A DNA stretch of 37,903 nt from Chlorobium sp. (GCA_005862285.1 SZXW01000011.1:1-37903), one strand, 5' to 3'. Positions 8,516 through 16,186 are shown, counted from the stretch's first letter. A program made the numbers and translations. Notes: a model not told the origin generated them from the letters alone.

Positions 8516-9475
8516 TTAAAAAACCGGTTTTCTCAGAAGCCACTGCCCTTGCGATTCTCCCGTGACTTCCATGATTCCGGTAATGGAACGACCGGCAGGA
8601 TGCCCGGTATCACGTCTCAGGTGAACGCAAATATCTATTGCATCAGCAATGAGGTAGCGAGGCGCATGCGGCATGACCTCTTCACACAGCTGGCAAAGCC
8701 GGTCGAGCATCGAACCGGTACTGTTGGCATGTATTGTTGCGATCCCGCCGGGATGCCCGGTATTCCAGGCCTTCAGCATATCGATGGCAGCACCGTCCCT
8801 GACTTCGCCGACAATAATCCTGTCCGGGCGGAACCGGAGCGCATCCATGATGGCTTTCTGGTGCGTATAGACCGGCGGCTGGACAAAGATTTCCACCTTG
8901 TTTTCGGCATCGCACTGCAGTTCAGGATTGTCTTCAACGATATACACCCGGTCGTTCGTTCCGGCAACCTCCTGCAGCAGGGCATTGACAAAGGTGGTTT
9001 TTCCAGATCCAGTACCACCGCCGACAAGGATGTTTTTCTTTTCCCTTACGGCCTTTTTCAGGAACTCGGCCTCCCGGTCCGTCAGGATGCTGCAATCGAT
9101 ATAATCCTGTATGGGATAGACAAGCTTCGCCGGTTTTCGAAAAGAAAAAACCGGTGCGGCAACAATTGGAGGCACCGATGCCTGAACTCTCGCCCCCCAT
9201 CCGGGAAGCTTTGCGGAAAGGGACGGGCTTCGCTCATTGACCTCAGTATTCATGGCTGCCGCAAGGAGACGGACAATTCTTTCAACTTCATCGGATATCA
9301 TGACAACTCCGGAAAAGCTCATACCTTCTCCGAACCTGTCAATCCATACCTTCCCGTCAGCATTGACCATGATTTCAAGAACCATGGGCTCATCCAGATA
9401 GCTCATGACCGGATTAAGTGCCGTTCTCAGAGCATCATATTTTCTTGTCCGGGATAGTTCTTTTTGAGGCGTCAT
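8516..9475 (-). CDS. trbB: TrbB/VirB11-family secretion ATPase
   Basis: TrbB (VirB11-like) is a hexameric traffic ATPase working with TrbE at the base of the channel. I prefer the ATG at 9475 (319 residues), which gives a start close to other TrbB proteins (SRTRKYDALRTAL). A TTG at 9502 would add nine residues. From the ATG, the Walker A motif GGGTGSGKTT is at residues 152-161, followed by an Asp box (YIVEDNPELQ), Walker B region (IIVGEVRDG) and His box (TGHPGGIATIHAN). All needed motifs are intact. It is the first gene of the trb operon; its last bases lie 41 bases before trbC. Confidence 0.94.
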   Translation of the reverse strand: MTPQKELSRTRKYDALRTALNPVMSYLDEPMVLEIMVNADGKVWIDRFGEGMSFSGVVMISDEVERIVRLLAAAMNTEVNERSPSLSAKLPGWGARVQASVPPIVAAPVFSFRKPAKLVYPIQDYIDCSILTDREAEFLKKAVREKKNILVGGGTGSGKTTFVNALLQEVAGTNDRVYIVEDNPELQCDAENKVEIFVQPPVYTHQKAIMDALRFRPDRIIVGEVRDGAAIDMLKAWNTGHPGGIATIHANSTGSMLDRLCQLCEEVMPHAPRYLIADAIDICVHLRRDTGHPAGRSITGIMEVTGESQGQWLLRKPVF

Positions 9476-9502
9476 AGAGCAAAAGTACTGAAAGAGGTTC
9501 AA

Positions 9503-9702
9503 TCATCGCCCCTCCGCGTCAGCTTCAGGGCACATGTATGCTAAAAAATGAGAAAACCGATGGGAGCACTAATTGGTACAACAAGATAATTTTACATATT
9601 TATTACATCTTTTGCAAGCGAAAAATGTAATTATATCGTAAAAATTATTATTTCAGACCTGTCTTAAGACGCAAAACGCAACCATTCTTCGTTGGTAGTG
9701 AT
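9503..9702 (-). promoter_or_regulatory. AT-rich leader and possible promoter of the trb operon
   Basis: This AT-rich stretch lies upstream of trbB and should hold its promoter. On the minus strand a TATAAT hexamer occupies 9635-9630, but no good -35 hexamer is found at usual spacing. A 7-base inverted repeat, ATTACAT at 9602-9608 and ATGTAAT at 9625-9631, overlaps this possible -10 and could be an operator. The repeat block that begins at 9703 separates this region from traF. Base composition and position support the call, not a strong consensus. Confidence 0.3.
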
Positions 9703-9793
9703 GGGCACTGGGTACTGGGTACTGGGTACTGGGAAAATATGTTCCGGCGATCAAGAGCATCAACTATCTTTTGGAAGATAATCCTTGTTCTTT

Positions 9794-9880
9794 TCATTCT
9801 GAACGGAGTGAAGAAACCATATCTTTTCGTTTTACAGGAAAATGGATCCTTCACTCCGCTGCGCTTTGTTCAGGATGACA
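9794..9880. repeat. Dispersed hairpin repeat, copy 1
   Basis: An imperfect inverted repeat runs from TCATTCTGAACGGAGTGAAG to its partner TTCAC...GTTCAGGATGA. The middle contains ATATCTTTTCGTTTTACAGG. It is highly similar to 11137-11224 and recognisably similar to 35686-35782, so it is a mobile or duplicated hairpin family. It carries no coding potential. Confidence 0.75.
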
Positions 9881-10090
9881 GGAAAAATCCCTGGGCAGGC
9901 ACCCCTCATGGCCAATATGTCACTCCCGACATGTCGGGGCTGAATAAAATAATGGGGTGGTTGCCATCTTCCCCGGCGCTTGCACATCCGGCTACCTATA
10001 TCTCGCCCCTGACGGGGCTCAAACACCTATTACCTATTACCCACTCAGTCCTCAGCACTCCAACATCCCATTCCCCAGTTCCCATATTCA

Positions 10091-10197
10091 ATCCCGCAGG
10101 GATGACATACCGGTAGCGCGAGGGTGTAAGCCCCGGGGTATGCCATTCCCAAATATTTGGGTTCAGCTCCCGACATGTCGGGAGCGACATATTGGTT
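10091..10197. repeat. Dispersed palindromic module, copy 1
   Basis: This module begins ATCCCGCAGGGATGACATA, continues through GGTAGC and TTTGGGTT, includes the perfect 20-base palindrome GCTCCCGACATGTCGGGAGC at 10166-10185, and ends GACATATTGGTT. A second copy lies at 35537-35641 with the same order, where the palindrome is changed to CCCGATATATCGGG with pairing kept. Confidence 0.75.
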
Positions 10198-10265
10198 GAT
10201 TTTTGATCAAAATAAATTATTGGTATTTCAGAACGGCCAATCATAACACAGGATTTCTGCCCTTA

Positions 10266-10372
10266 GATCCCGGGGCTGGCACCCCGCACACCCATATCTC
10301 GCTCCTACGGAGCTGAACCCATTTTTTTTCATTCCTTTTCCAGGGGCTTCACCCCTGGCTACCTATATCTCG
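10266..10372. repeat. Dispersed module, copy 1 of a near-identical pair
   Basis: The segment from ATCCCGGGGCTGGCACCCC through CTCCTACGGAGCTGAACCC and a T-rich run to GGCTACCTATATCTCGC recurs almost base for base at 11231-11337. It contains the small hairpins GGGGCTGGCACCCC and GCTCCTACGGAGC. The two copies flank traF as direct repeats and could recombine to delete it. Confidence 0.75.
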
Positions 10373-10449
10373 CTCCCGACAGGTCGGGACTCTTTACCTC
10401 CTACTCCCCATTACCCATTACCCATTCCCCATTACCCAGTCCTCAGTCC

Positions 10450-10965
10450 TCATCGCTTGGACCGGATATCGAAGAGCCAGAAAGGTGTCGCAACACCTAT
10501 GATGTTTTCACTTCTGATTGGACCATAGTAGCGAGAATCAAAACTGCTGTTCATGCCCTTGATCGCGACGATATACCCTTCTTTCAATCGGCCGCAGAAG
10601 CCGTATCGGGGAAGTGGCTTGCCTTCTCTGTCAACATCTTTGATGCCGCCAAAATTTTCTCCGTTAATAAAAAGCATACCGTTATTAGTGCATACCGAAT
10701 CACCTGGAAATCCGACAATGTGTTTCATAAGAAATTCGCCATTTCCAAGGTACTTCCTTTCCTCGATGATTCTGGCTGCAATGCCGCTCGGCCTGAAGGC
10801 AACGATATCACCTTTTTTGAAAAAGCCGGGATGCACAACGTAAATTCCTCGAGGCAGACTTTCCGTATAGTTGTAGATGAAGATTTTTCGATTCAGGAAG
10901 AGAGATGGTAAGATGATCAGGGCAAGAATTGAAAGGCCGAAAAACAGGGCTCTAAAGCGCTTCAT
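10450..10965 (-). CDS. traF: TraF-type conjugative transfer signal peptidase (S26 family)
   Basis: TraF is a membrane serine peptidase of the S26 family; in RP4 it processes and cyclises the TrbC pilin. The 171-residue protein has one N-terminal membrane helix (about residues 4-24). The catalytic Ser36 lies in ESLPRGIYVV and the general-base Lys81 in MKHIVGFPGD. A late box SFDSRYYGPI at 141-150 matches the S26 C-terminal motif. It is short like TraF, whereas housekeeping LepB is longer. It lies upstream of trbB in the same direction, but a repeat block separates them, so it probably has its own promoter. The TGA stop lies within the adjoining C-rich array. Function in pilin maturation is inferred from family and context. 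Confidence 0.88.
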   Translation of the reverse strand: MKRFRALFFGLSILALIILPSLFLNRKIFIYNYTESLPRGIYVVHPGFFKKGDIVAFRPSGIAARIIEERKYLGNGEFLMKHIVGFPGDSVCTNNGMLFINGENFGGIKDVDREGKPLPRYGFCGRLKEGYIVAIKGMNSSFDSRYYGPIRSENIIGVATPFWLFDIRSKR

Positions 10966-10999
10966 GGATGAAATCGTATGATGAGTTCAGGAAAGTACT

Positions 11000-11072
11000 G
11001 GGTACTGGGTATTGGGTATTGGGTATTGGGTATTGGGTATTGGGTATTGGGTATTGGGTATTGGGTATTGGG
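11000..11072 (+). repeat. GGGTATT tandem array (11 GGG runs, 7-base period)
   Basis: Eleven GGG runs occur at exact 7-base spacing; the first spacer is TACT and the rest are TATT. This fits the pattern for a G-quadruplex (four or more runs of GGG with short loops) on the plus strand. It ends with GGGAAAATATG, as does the array at 9703-9733. It lies 34 bases upstream of the traF start, within or next to its promoter, so copy-number changes would move upstream sites in 7-base steps. Structure formation is predicted, not observed. Confidence 0.85.
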
Positions 11073-11136
11073 AAAATATGTTATTACTCCGGCGATTAAG
11101 AGTATCAACTATCTTTCAGAATAAACTCCTTTTTTT

Positions 11137-11224
11137 GTCATTCTGAACGCAGTGAAGAATCCATATCTTTTCGTTTTACAGGAAGATGGATCCTTCACTG
11201 CGCTATGCTTCGTTCAGGATGACA
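11137..11224. repeat. Dispersed hairpin repeat, copy 2
   Basis: This is the best-paired copy of the hairpin family. GTCATTCTGAACGCAGTGAAG on the left pairs with CTTCACTGCG and CGTTCAGGATGAC on the right, with a small bulge and a central ATATCTTTTCGTTTTACAGG. It is highly similar to 9794-9880. Confidence 0.75.
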
Positions 11225-11230
11225 GGAAAA

Positions 11231-11337
11231 AATCCGGGGCTGGCACCCCGCAGACCCATATCTCGCTCCTACGGAGCTGAACCCAATTTTTTTCATTCCT
11301 TTTCCAGGGGCTTCACCCTTGGCTACCTATATCTCGC
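11231..11337. repeat. Dispersed module, copy 2 of a near-identical pair
   Basis: It is nearly the same as 10266-10372, with only scattered changes (for example CAGACCC for CACACCC). It contains the GCTCC-TAC-GGAGC hairpin at 11265-11277 and leads directly into the GCCCC/GGGGC hairpin and terminal C-rich array. Confidence 0.75.
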
Positions 11338-11559
11338 CCCTGACGGGGCTCATCGCCACCCACTTCCTACCTCTAATAGGATTTAACTTAGTCCTTAGTC
11401 CTCAGCACTCCCCATTCCCCAGTACCCACTCCTCAGCCCTCAGTCCTCAGTACCCAATTCCCAACACTGAAGCAGAACCACCCGTATCCTCCGATAATTC
11501 CCCGTTACAGGTAAAATGTTATATTGACGGGCAATCGTTGAACATATTCTACCAGATAA

Positions 11560-12357
11560 ATGCAAACAACCAGCAAAGAGCTGCAGACCGCCGTCAGAGC
11601 CGCCGAGGCTGCAGGAGCGGTCGCCATGGAAAAATTCGGTGAGCTCGGTCTTCAGGAGATAAAGCCCAAAGATTTCAAGGATTTTGTCACCCATGTCGAT
11701 CAGGCATCTGAAGCGGTAATCGCATCGATCATTGCAGAAAGCTTTCCGGAAGACAGCATGCTCTGTGAAGAAGGGACCCTGACAGACGGAAGTTCCGGCA
11801 GGACATGGATTGTCGATCCTCTCGACGGCACCCTGAACTTCATTCACTCATTTCCGGTCTTTTCCATCAGCATCGCGCTTCAGGATAGTGACAGGGAATT
11901 GCAGACCGGAGTTGTCTATCAGCCTCTCCTGAAGGAGCTGTTTACTGCCGAACGCGGCAAGGGAGCTTATCTGAACGGTGAAAGGATCAGCATATCGGAC
12001 CGTGAAAACAAGGACGGTCTTCTGATAGCAACAGGACTGCCCTTCAAGGAATATTACTATATCGATGCATATGTCGGTATGCTGAAAGAAGTTATTCACG
12101 ATTCCGCCGGAATAAGAAGGGCAGGTTCTGCAGCTATCGACCTCGCCTATACCTCCTGCGGGCGTTTTGACGGTTTCTGGGAATACCGTCTCTTTCCCTG
12201 GGATTTTGCTGCAGGTGTATTGCTTGTCAGGGAGGCCGGCGGTATAGTGACCGATTTTACCGGGGATGTCGATGTTTTCAAACGGCAAAGCATCATCGCC
12301 GGCAGTTCCATAACACACCCGATGCTGCTTGACAAAGCACTCAGGCATTTCAGGTAA
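11560..12357 (+). CDS. suhB: Inositol monophosphatase family protein (SuhB-like)
   Basis: Members of this family are Mg-dependent, lithium-sensitive phosphatases acting on myo-inositol 1-phosphate and related sugar phosphates. The 265-residue product has the metal-binding Glu in LCEEGTL (about residue 70), the family motif WIVDPLDGTLNF (about 87-98), and the second motif PWDFAAGVLLVREAGG (about 213-228). The length is usual for the family. The substrate cannot be told from sequence, so the gene symbol is by similarity. It starts about 95 bases after the end of a repeat block and is followed 122 bases later by lpxC-fabZ in the same direction. Confidence 0.9.
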   Translation: MQTTSKELQTAVRAAEAAGAVAMEKFGELGLQEIKPKDFKDFVTHVDQASEAVIASIIAESFPEDSMLCEEGTLTDGSSGRTWIVDPLDGTLNFIHSFPVFSISIALQDSDRELQTGVVYQPLLKELFTAERGKGAYLNGERISISDRENKDGLLIATGLPFKEYYYIDAYVGMLKEVIHDSAGIRRAGSAAIDLAYTSCGRFDGFWEYRLFPWDFAAGVLLVREAGGIVTDFTGDVDVFKRQSIIAGSSITHPMLLDKALRHFR

Positions 12358-12479
12358 ACAGAGCGGTCGGTCCACAGATTTGAACCGGAAATCAATCTTT
12401 ATTATCTTTGCACCTTTCAGCCTTTTCAATCCGAATTCATTTCCTGCAGGGCAACACCGGCAGGAGCAACGACTACACT

Positions 12480-13886
12480 ATGCTCATTCTTCAGCGCACG
12501 CTTAAAAAAGAAGTTTCCCTCCGGGGCACCGGACTGCATACCGGCAAGGAATGCACCATAACGTTCAAGCCTGCAGAAGCCAACTATGGTTACCGGTTTG
12601 TCCGGACCGATGTTGAAAACAGCCCTGAAATACCGGCGCTGATTGAAAACGTGGTCGATATCCTAAGAGGCACCACCATAGGGATCGGTGATGTGAAAGT
12701 TCATACCACCGAGCATGTCCTTGCGGCTCTGTACGGCCTTCAGATCGACAACTGCCGTATTGAACTGAGCGGACCCGAGCCTCCCGTCATGGATGGCAGT
12801 GCGCACCCTTTTGCGGAAGTCCTTCTCGAATCAGGATTCCAGGAACAGGATGAACCGAAAAACTGGCTGGTCATCGATGAAACCATTGAATACCACGATA
12901 CCGAGAAATCCATCGACATTGTCGCGTTACCGCTCGACGACTTCAGGGTTACCGTCATGGTGGATTACAAAAATCCGGCTCTCGGCTCCCAGCACTCGGG
13001 ACTGTTCGACCTCCAGAATGAATTCGTCAAGGAGTTTTCCCCATCCAGAACATTCTGCTTCCTGAGCGAAGTGGAACACCTGGCAAATCAGGGAATTATC
13101 AAGGGCGGCGATGTAGACAATGCGATTGTCATAATCGACAAGGTTATGACTCAGGAAGAGATTACGGTATTGAGCGATAAACTCGGCATAAAGAGCGGTA
13201 ATCTCGTACTCGGTGATAACGGAATCCTCAACAACCGCGAGCTTCGCTTCAAAAACGAACCGGCCCGCCATAAATTACTCGACCTTCTCGGAGACATCGC
13301 GCTTCTCGGCATGCCGATCAAAGCACAGCTCCTTGCAGCAAGACCGGGCCATGCATCGAATGTGGAATTCGTCAAGCTGCTCAAAAAATACGCTGACCGC
13401 AACAAGCTTGCAAGGCAATTCCAGCATGAGAAAAAAGCCGGAGTTATTTTTGACATCAACGCCATTCAGAACATTCTTCCCCACCGCTACCCGTTTCTCC
13501 TGATCGATAAAATCGTCGAGTTCAAACTGGACGAAAAAATCGTTTCGATCAAGAACGTCACCATGAACGAGCCCTTCTTCCAGGGACATTTCCCCGGAAA
13601 CCCCATCATGCCCGGGGTATTGATCCTCGAAGCAATGGCACAGACAGGTGGAATCATGATGCTCAACGGCAACAGCAACATCAAGGAAAGTGTCGTGCTC
13701 TTCATGGGAATCGACAAGGCTCGTTTCCGCAAACCTGTCATTCCCGGAGATACGCTGGTGATCGAAGCCACGATGACCAACAAGCGCAGAAACGTCTGCC
13801 AGTTCGATGCAAAAGCTTATGTAAGAGGCGAACTGGTATGCGAAGCATCGCTCATGGCTACAGTGGTACCCAAAACATCTGCATAA
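12480..13886 (+). CDS. lpxC-fabZ: Bifunctional UDP-3-O-acyl-N-acetylglucosamine deacetylase / 3-hydroxyacyl-ACP dehydratase
   Basis: This fused protein does the committed deacetylation in lipid A synthesis (LpxC) and the dehydration step of fatty acid elongation (FabZ). The frame extends upstream to 12408, but the ATG at 12480 gives the standard LpxC start MLILQRTLKKEV and a 468-residue protein. LpxC covers about residues 1-305: TTEHVLAALYGL carries a zinc His, HKLLDLLGD the other zinc His and Asp, and GHASN the catalytic His. FabZ begins near residue 320, with ILPHRYPFLLID and the active-site FQGHFPGNPIMPGVLILE. Both halves keep their key residues. The fusion is known in Bacteroidota and Chlorobiota and helps place the organism. 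A GGAG lies 13 bases before the start. Confidence 0.96.
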   Translation: MLILQRTLKKEVSLRGTGLHTGKECTITFKPAEANYGYRFVRTDVENSPEIPALIENVVDILRGTTIGIGDVKVHTTEHVLAALYGLQIDNCRIELSGPEPPVMDGSAHPFAEVLLESGFQEQDEPKNWLVIDETIEYHDTEKSIDIVALPLDDFRVTVMVDYKNPALGSQHSGLFDLQNEFVKEFSPSRTFCFLSEVEHLANQGIIKGGDVDNAIVIIDKVMTQEEITVLSDKLGIKSGNLVLGDNGILNNRELRFKNEPARHKLLDLLGDIALLGMPIKAQLLAARPGHASNVEFVKLLKKYADRNKLARQFQHEKKAGVIFDINAIQNILPHRYPFLLIDKIVEFKLDEKIVSIKNVTMNEPFFQGHFPGNPIMPGVLILEAMAQTGGIMMLNGNSNIKESVVLFMGIDKARFRKPVIPGDTLVIEATMTNKRRNVCQFDAKAYVRGELVCEASLMATVVPKTSA

Positions 13887-13904
13887 GCCATCCCTTTCCG
13901 GTAA

Positions 13905-13937
13905 CCGCCTCATTCTGTTTGAAGCAGAATGAGACGG
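13905..13937 (+). terminator. Hairpin downstream of lpxC-fabZ
   Basis: CTCATTCTG (13909-13917) pairs perfectly with CAGAATGAG (13925-13933) around a 7-base loop; beyond one mismatch, CCG and CGG add three more pairs. It lies 19 bases after the stop. There is no T tract, so it may be a transcript-end stabiliser or a terminator of another type rather than a classical intrinsic terminator. Confidence 0.45.
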
Positions 13938-14129
13938 TAGCCAACAGCATATCAACAAGTTGTCCACATTCCCGCCATACACGGATTAAATGTGTTAATC
14001 TCGCTATATCATTTATTAATAGTAACTTATAAAGCAAAAGTCATCGACCGTCGGTTTTCATTGAAAAGTTATCCATATCCGGAATGACCGTTCCGGTATC
14101 ATATTGCAATGAAAGAAGATGGAAAAACG

Positions 14130-14687
14130 CTACGAGATGTTGCCCTGGTCCTTGTGGATTTTGTAGAATCTGATACAGTAGAGAACGAAGGAATAAAAGA
14201 GAGTTACCGCTGAAAGGTAGAGGAAAAACTCCTTGAAGTGAAATCGTACAAAGAAAGGAAGAGGCCATACCATTGAAATGAACATCATCGAAACAAAACC
14301 GACCGCCCATTTGCCGGGCCAGAGCGAGGTTGTTACAACTGAATGGCGGACCTTCACATAGGCTGCACCTGCAAAAATCAGCGCATCCCTGAGAACGGCA
14401 AATATCACAAACCAGAGAGGAAGCTGACCGATCCAGAAAAAATAAACCGCAACGCTGGCAAGACAAAGTTTGTCGGCAAGAGGATCGAGAATTTTGCCCA
14501 TTTCCGAAACATCATTCGTCCATCTGGCGGCACGTCCGTCAAACCAGTCGCTCAAAACAGCTATGAGCATGATGATGATGGCAACCGTCAGATGGCCGTT
14601 ATGAAAATAATAGAGAAAAAAGGGGATAAGTATTATTCTCAGAAAACTGAGAAAATTCGGCAGATTGAAGATACGGCCTTCCACCAT
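14130..14687 (-). CDS. pgsA: CDP-diacylglycerol--glycerol-3-phosphate 3-phosphatidyltransferase
   Basis: PgsA is an inner-membrane enzyme that makes phosphatidylglycerol phosphate, the first step of phosphatidylglycerol synthesis. The 185-residue protein begins with NLPNFLSFLRI, typical of PgsA. It contains the CDP-alcohol phosphotransferase signature D-G-x2-A-R-x8-G-x3-D-x3-D in DWFDGRAARW...GKILDPLADK (about residues 47-72). Several membrane helices follow. Related enzymes such as cardiolipin or phosphatidylserine synthases share the signature, but the start and length favour PgsA. It is convergent with lpxC-fabZ, with about 240 bases between them, and 65 bases downstream of ruvC. Confidence 0.88.
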   Translation of the reverse strand: MVEGRIFNLPNFLSFLRIILIPFFLYYFHNGHLTVAIIIMLIAVLSDWFDGRAARWTNDVSEMGKILDPLADKLCLASVAVYFFWIGQLPLWFVIFAVLRDALIFAGAAYVKVRHSVVTTSLWPGKWAVGFVSMMFISMVWPLPFFVRFHFKEFFLYLSAVTLFYSFVLYCIRFYKIHKDQGNIS

Positions 14688-14752
14688 AATTAATTTTTTT
14701 CAGTCAGACTGTTAAAAAGTCACCTGTCTTTCTGTAACCCGGGAATGCTGCC

Positions 14753-15316
14753 CTAACGGATAACCATGTGAGGATATTCCCTGACAAACGTAGACCAGTT
14801 GCCTCTTCTTGGCCTTGAAACCCCTTGAGGAATAACTGCTTCTGTTGTTCCGGCACGTAAAAGATCGCACAGGGCAAGACCAAGAGCATCCGTTATATCA
14901 TAAGGGCCGGGTTCTTCCTTAAGACCGAGCATTCTCGATACCATGAACGATACCTGCTCCTTGCGTGCAGCGCCTTTCCCGGTGACGGCAAGCTTCACTT
15001 CCCGCGGAGCATACTCATGCAAACCAAGCCCCTTGTTCATCACAAGGGCTATAACAGCTCCTCTGACCTGGCCGAGTTTGAGAGCAGACTGCGGGTTCCT
15101 GCAGAGAAAAACGGTTTCGATCGCAACCCGCTCAGGCTGGAATATATCGATAACTTTTTCAAGCTCCCTGTATATTCGTCCGATTCTCTCTGCATGGCTG
15201 CGTAAGGAATGCAGGCGGATCACACCGCATGAAAGCATCGAGAAAGCCCCGGAATCAAAACTGATCACACCGTAACCGGTATTCAGGCTTCCGGGATCCA
15301 CCCCGAGAACAACCAT
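14753..15316 (-). CDS. ruvC: Crossover junction endodeoxyribonuclease RuvC
   Basis: RuvC resolves Holliday junctions as a dimer working with RuvAB. The 187-residue product carries the full acidic catalytic set: Asp7 in LGVDPGS, Glu67 in VAIETVF, and Asp140 and Asp143 in [27 protein letters not shown] is also a family hallmark. It is slightly longer than the 173-residue E. coli protein because of a C-terminal extension. It follows yebC by 4 bases in the same direction, a pairing found widely in bacteria, so the two are very likely cotranscribed. Confidence 0.96.
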   Translation of the reverse strand: MVVLGVDPGSLNTGYGVISFDSGAFSMLSCGVIRLHSLRSHAERIGRIYRELEKVIDIFQPERVAIETVFLCRNPQSALKLGQVRGAVIALVMNKGLGLHEYAPREVKLAVTGKGAARKEQVSFMVSRMLGLKEEPGPYDITDALGLALCDLLRAGTTEAVIPQGVSRPRRGNWSTFVREYPHMVIR

Positions 15317-15320
15317 GTCG

Positions 15321-16073
15321 TTAACTGTTTAAGCTGTTCATGGCACTCTCGCTTATCTCCATATTGCTGAAGACGGCCTGAACATCATCATTGCTCTCAA
15401 GCGAGTCAATAAGCTTGATCACCTTCTGTGCATCTTCAACGTCGAGTTCAATATAGTTGTCAGGTATAAAATCGATCCTGGCATTCTCATAGGCGAGACC
15501 CTTCGCTTCAAGCGCTTTTTTCACGCCTTCGAGGTCCTTGATGTCACAAATCACGGTGTAATAGTTCTCGTCGTCGATGTCGAGATCTTCCAGTCCCGCA
15601 TCAAGCAGGATCTCCATCAGCATCTCTTCGTCTGCTGCACTTTTCGGCACATCAACGCTCCCTTTGCGCTGGAACATCCAGCTCACACTTCCGCTTTCAC
15701 CGAGAGAACCGTTGTTGCGGCTCATGATATGGCGCATGTCGGCCACCGTCCTGTTGCGGTTGTCCGTGGCAGTCTCGACGATCAGCGCTATGCCTGCAGG
15801 CCCATAGCCTTCGTAGGTTATCTCATCGTAACTGACACCTTCGAGTTCACCGGTGCCCTTCTTGATCGCTCGCTGGATATTGTCCATAGGCATGGAATTC
15901 GACCTTGCCGTATCGATGGCAAGACGCAAACGGGGATTTCCCGAAGGATCACCACCACCCATTTTTGCCGCTATCGTTATTTCCTTGACCAGTTTCGTGA
16001 ACAGATTGCCCCTTTTCTGGTCGGTTGCCGCCTTTTTGCGTTTAATGGTGGCCCATTTGCTGTGTCCTGACAT
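15321..16073 (-). CDS. yebC: YebC/PmpR-family protein
   Basis: The 250-residue protein starts with the family signature [18 protein letters not shown] and has [18 protein letters not shown] and [12 protein letters not shown] further on. YebC-family proteins have been described as DNA-binding regulators and, more recently, as factors helping ribosomes through difficult sequences; which role applies here cannot be seen. It is the first gene of the yebC-ruvC pair and diverges from pheA across a 113-base gap that should hold both promoters. Confidence 0.95.
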   Translation of the reverse strand: MSGHSKWATIKRKKAATDQKRGNLFTKLVKEITIAAKMGGGDPSGNPRLRLAIDTARSNSMPMDNIQRAIKKGTGELEGVSYDEITYEGYGPAGIALIVETATDNRNRTVADMRHIMSRNNGSLGESGSVSWMFQRKGSVDVPKSAADEEMLMEILLDAGLEDLDIDDENYYTVICDIKDLEGVKKALEAKGLAYENARIDFIPDNYIELDVEDAQKVIKLIDSLESNDDVQAVFSNMEISESAMNSLNS

Positions 16074-16186
16074 GATGAAAAAACCGCTTATTTGTGTATT
16101 GCCGGAAAAGCCCGTTTATGATAATAGATTTATTTTCTTTAAATAAAATCAAACCTGACAGGGAAAGTTAATAACAAGAAAAAATA

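Larger units (their letters stand above)
9703..10452. repeat. Composite repeat block between trbB and traF
   Basis: The block starts with five GGG runs at 7-base spacing (GGGCACT and GGGTACT units, 9703-9733). It then holds an 87-base imperfect hairpin (9794-9880), a CCCGACATGTCGGG palindrome (9925-9938) and a GCCCC/GGGGC hairpin (10005-10018), then a C-rich array (10025-10082). A second run of modules follows: a unit shared with 35537-35641 (10091-10197, with the 20-base palindrome at 10166-10185), a unit shared with 11231-11337 (10266-10372), CCCGAC/GTCGGG at 10375-10388, and a final C-rich array to 10452 that supplies the traF stop codon. No protein-coding content is credible. Confidence 0.85.
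11000..11465. repeat. Composite repeat block between traF and suhB
   Basis: The block opens with the GGGTATT array (11000-11072) and a short segment shared with the block at 9703 (AAAATATGTT, ATCAACTATCTTT). It then has an 88-base hairpin (11137-11224), a module almost identical to 10266-10372 (11231-11337) and a GCCCC/GGGGC hairpin (11336-11349), and closes with a C-rich array (about 11391-11465). The G-rich start and C-rich end make it an overall inverted repeat. It fills most of the gap between the divergent genes traF and suhB and contains no convincing gene. Confidence 0.85.

Noticed and set aside
8507-9457. A 316-codon open frame antisense to trbB
   Set aside because: TrbB motifs are clear on the minus strand, and the antisense protein has no recognisable domain.
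9739-10116. Open frames of 60-125 codons within the repeat block between trbB and traF
   Set aside because: They run through hairpins and arrays, encode low-complexity peptides and differ between repeat copies.
11000-11072. CRISPR array
   Set aside because: The units are 7 bases, contiguous, without unique spacers, and there are no cas genes.
12408-12479. N-terminal extension of LpxC-FabZ from ATG 12408
   Set aside because: The extra 24 residues do not resemble LpxC, whereas the ATG at 12480 gives the usual family start.
13887-14129. A small gene or RNA between lpxC-fabZ and pgsA
   Set aside because: Apart from the hairpin at 13905-13937, I found no start with coding character and no tRNA-like fold.
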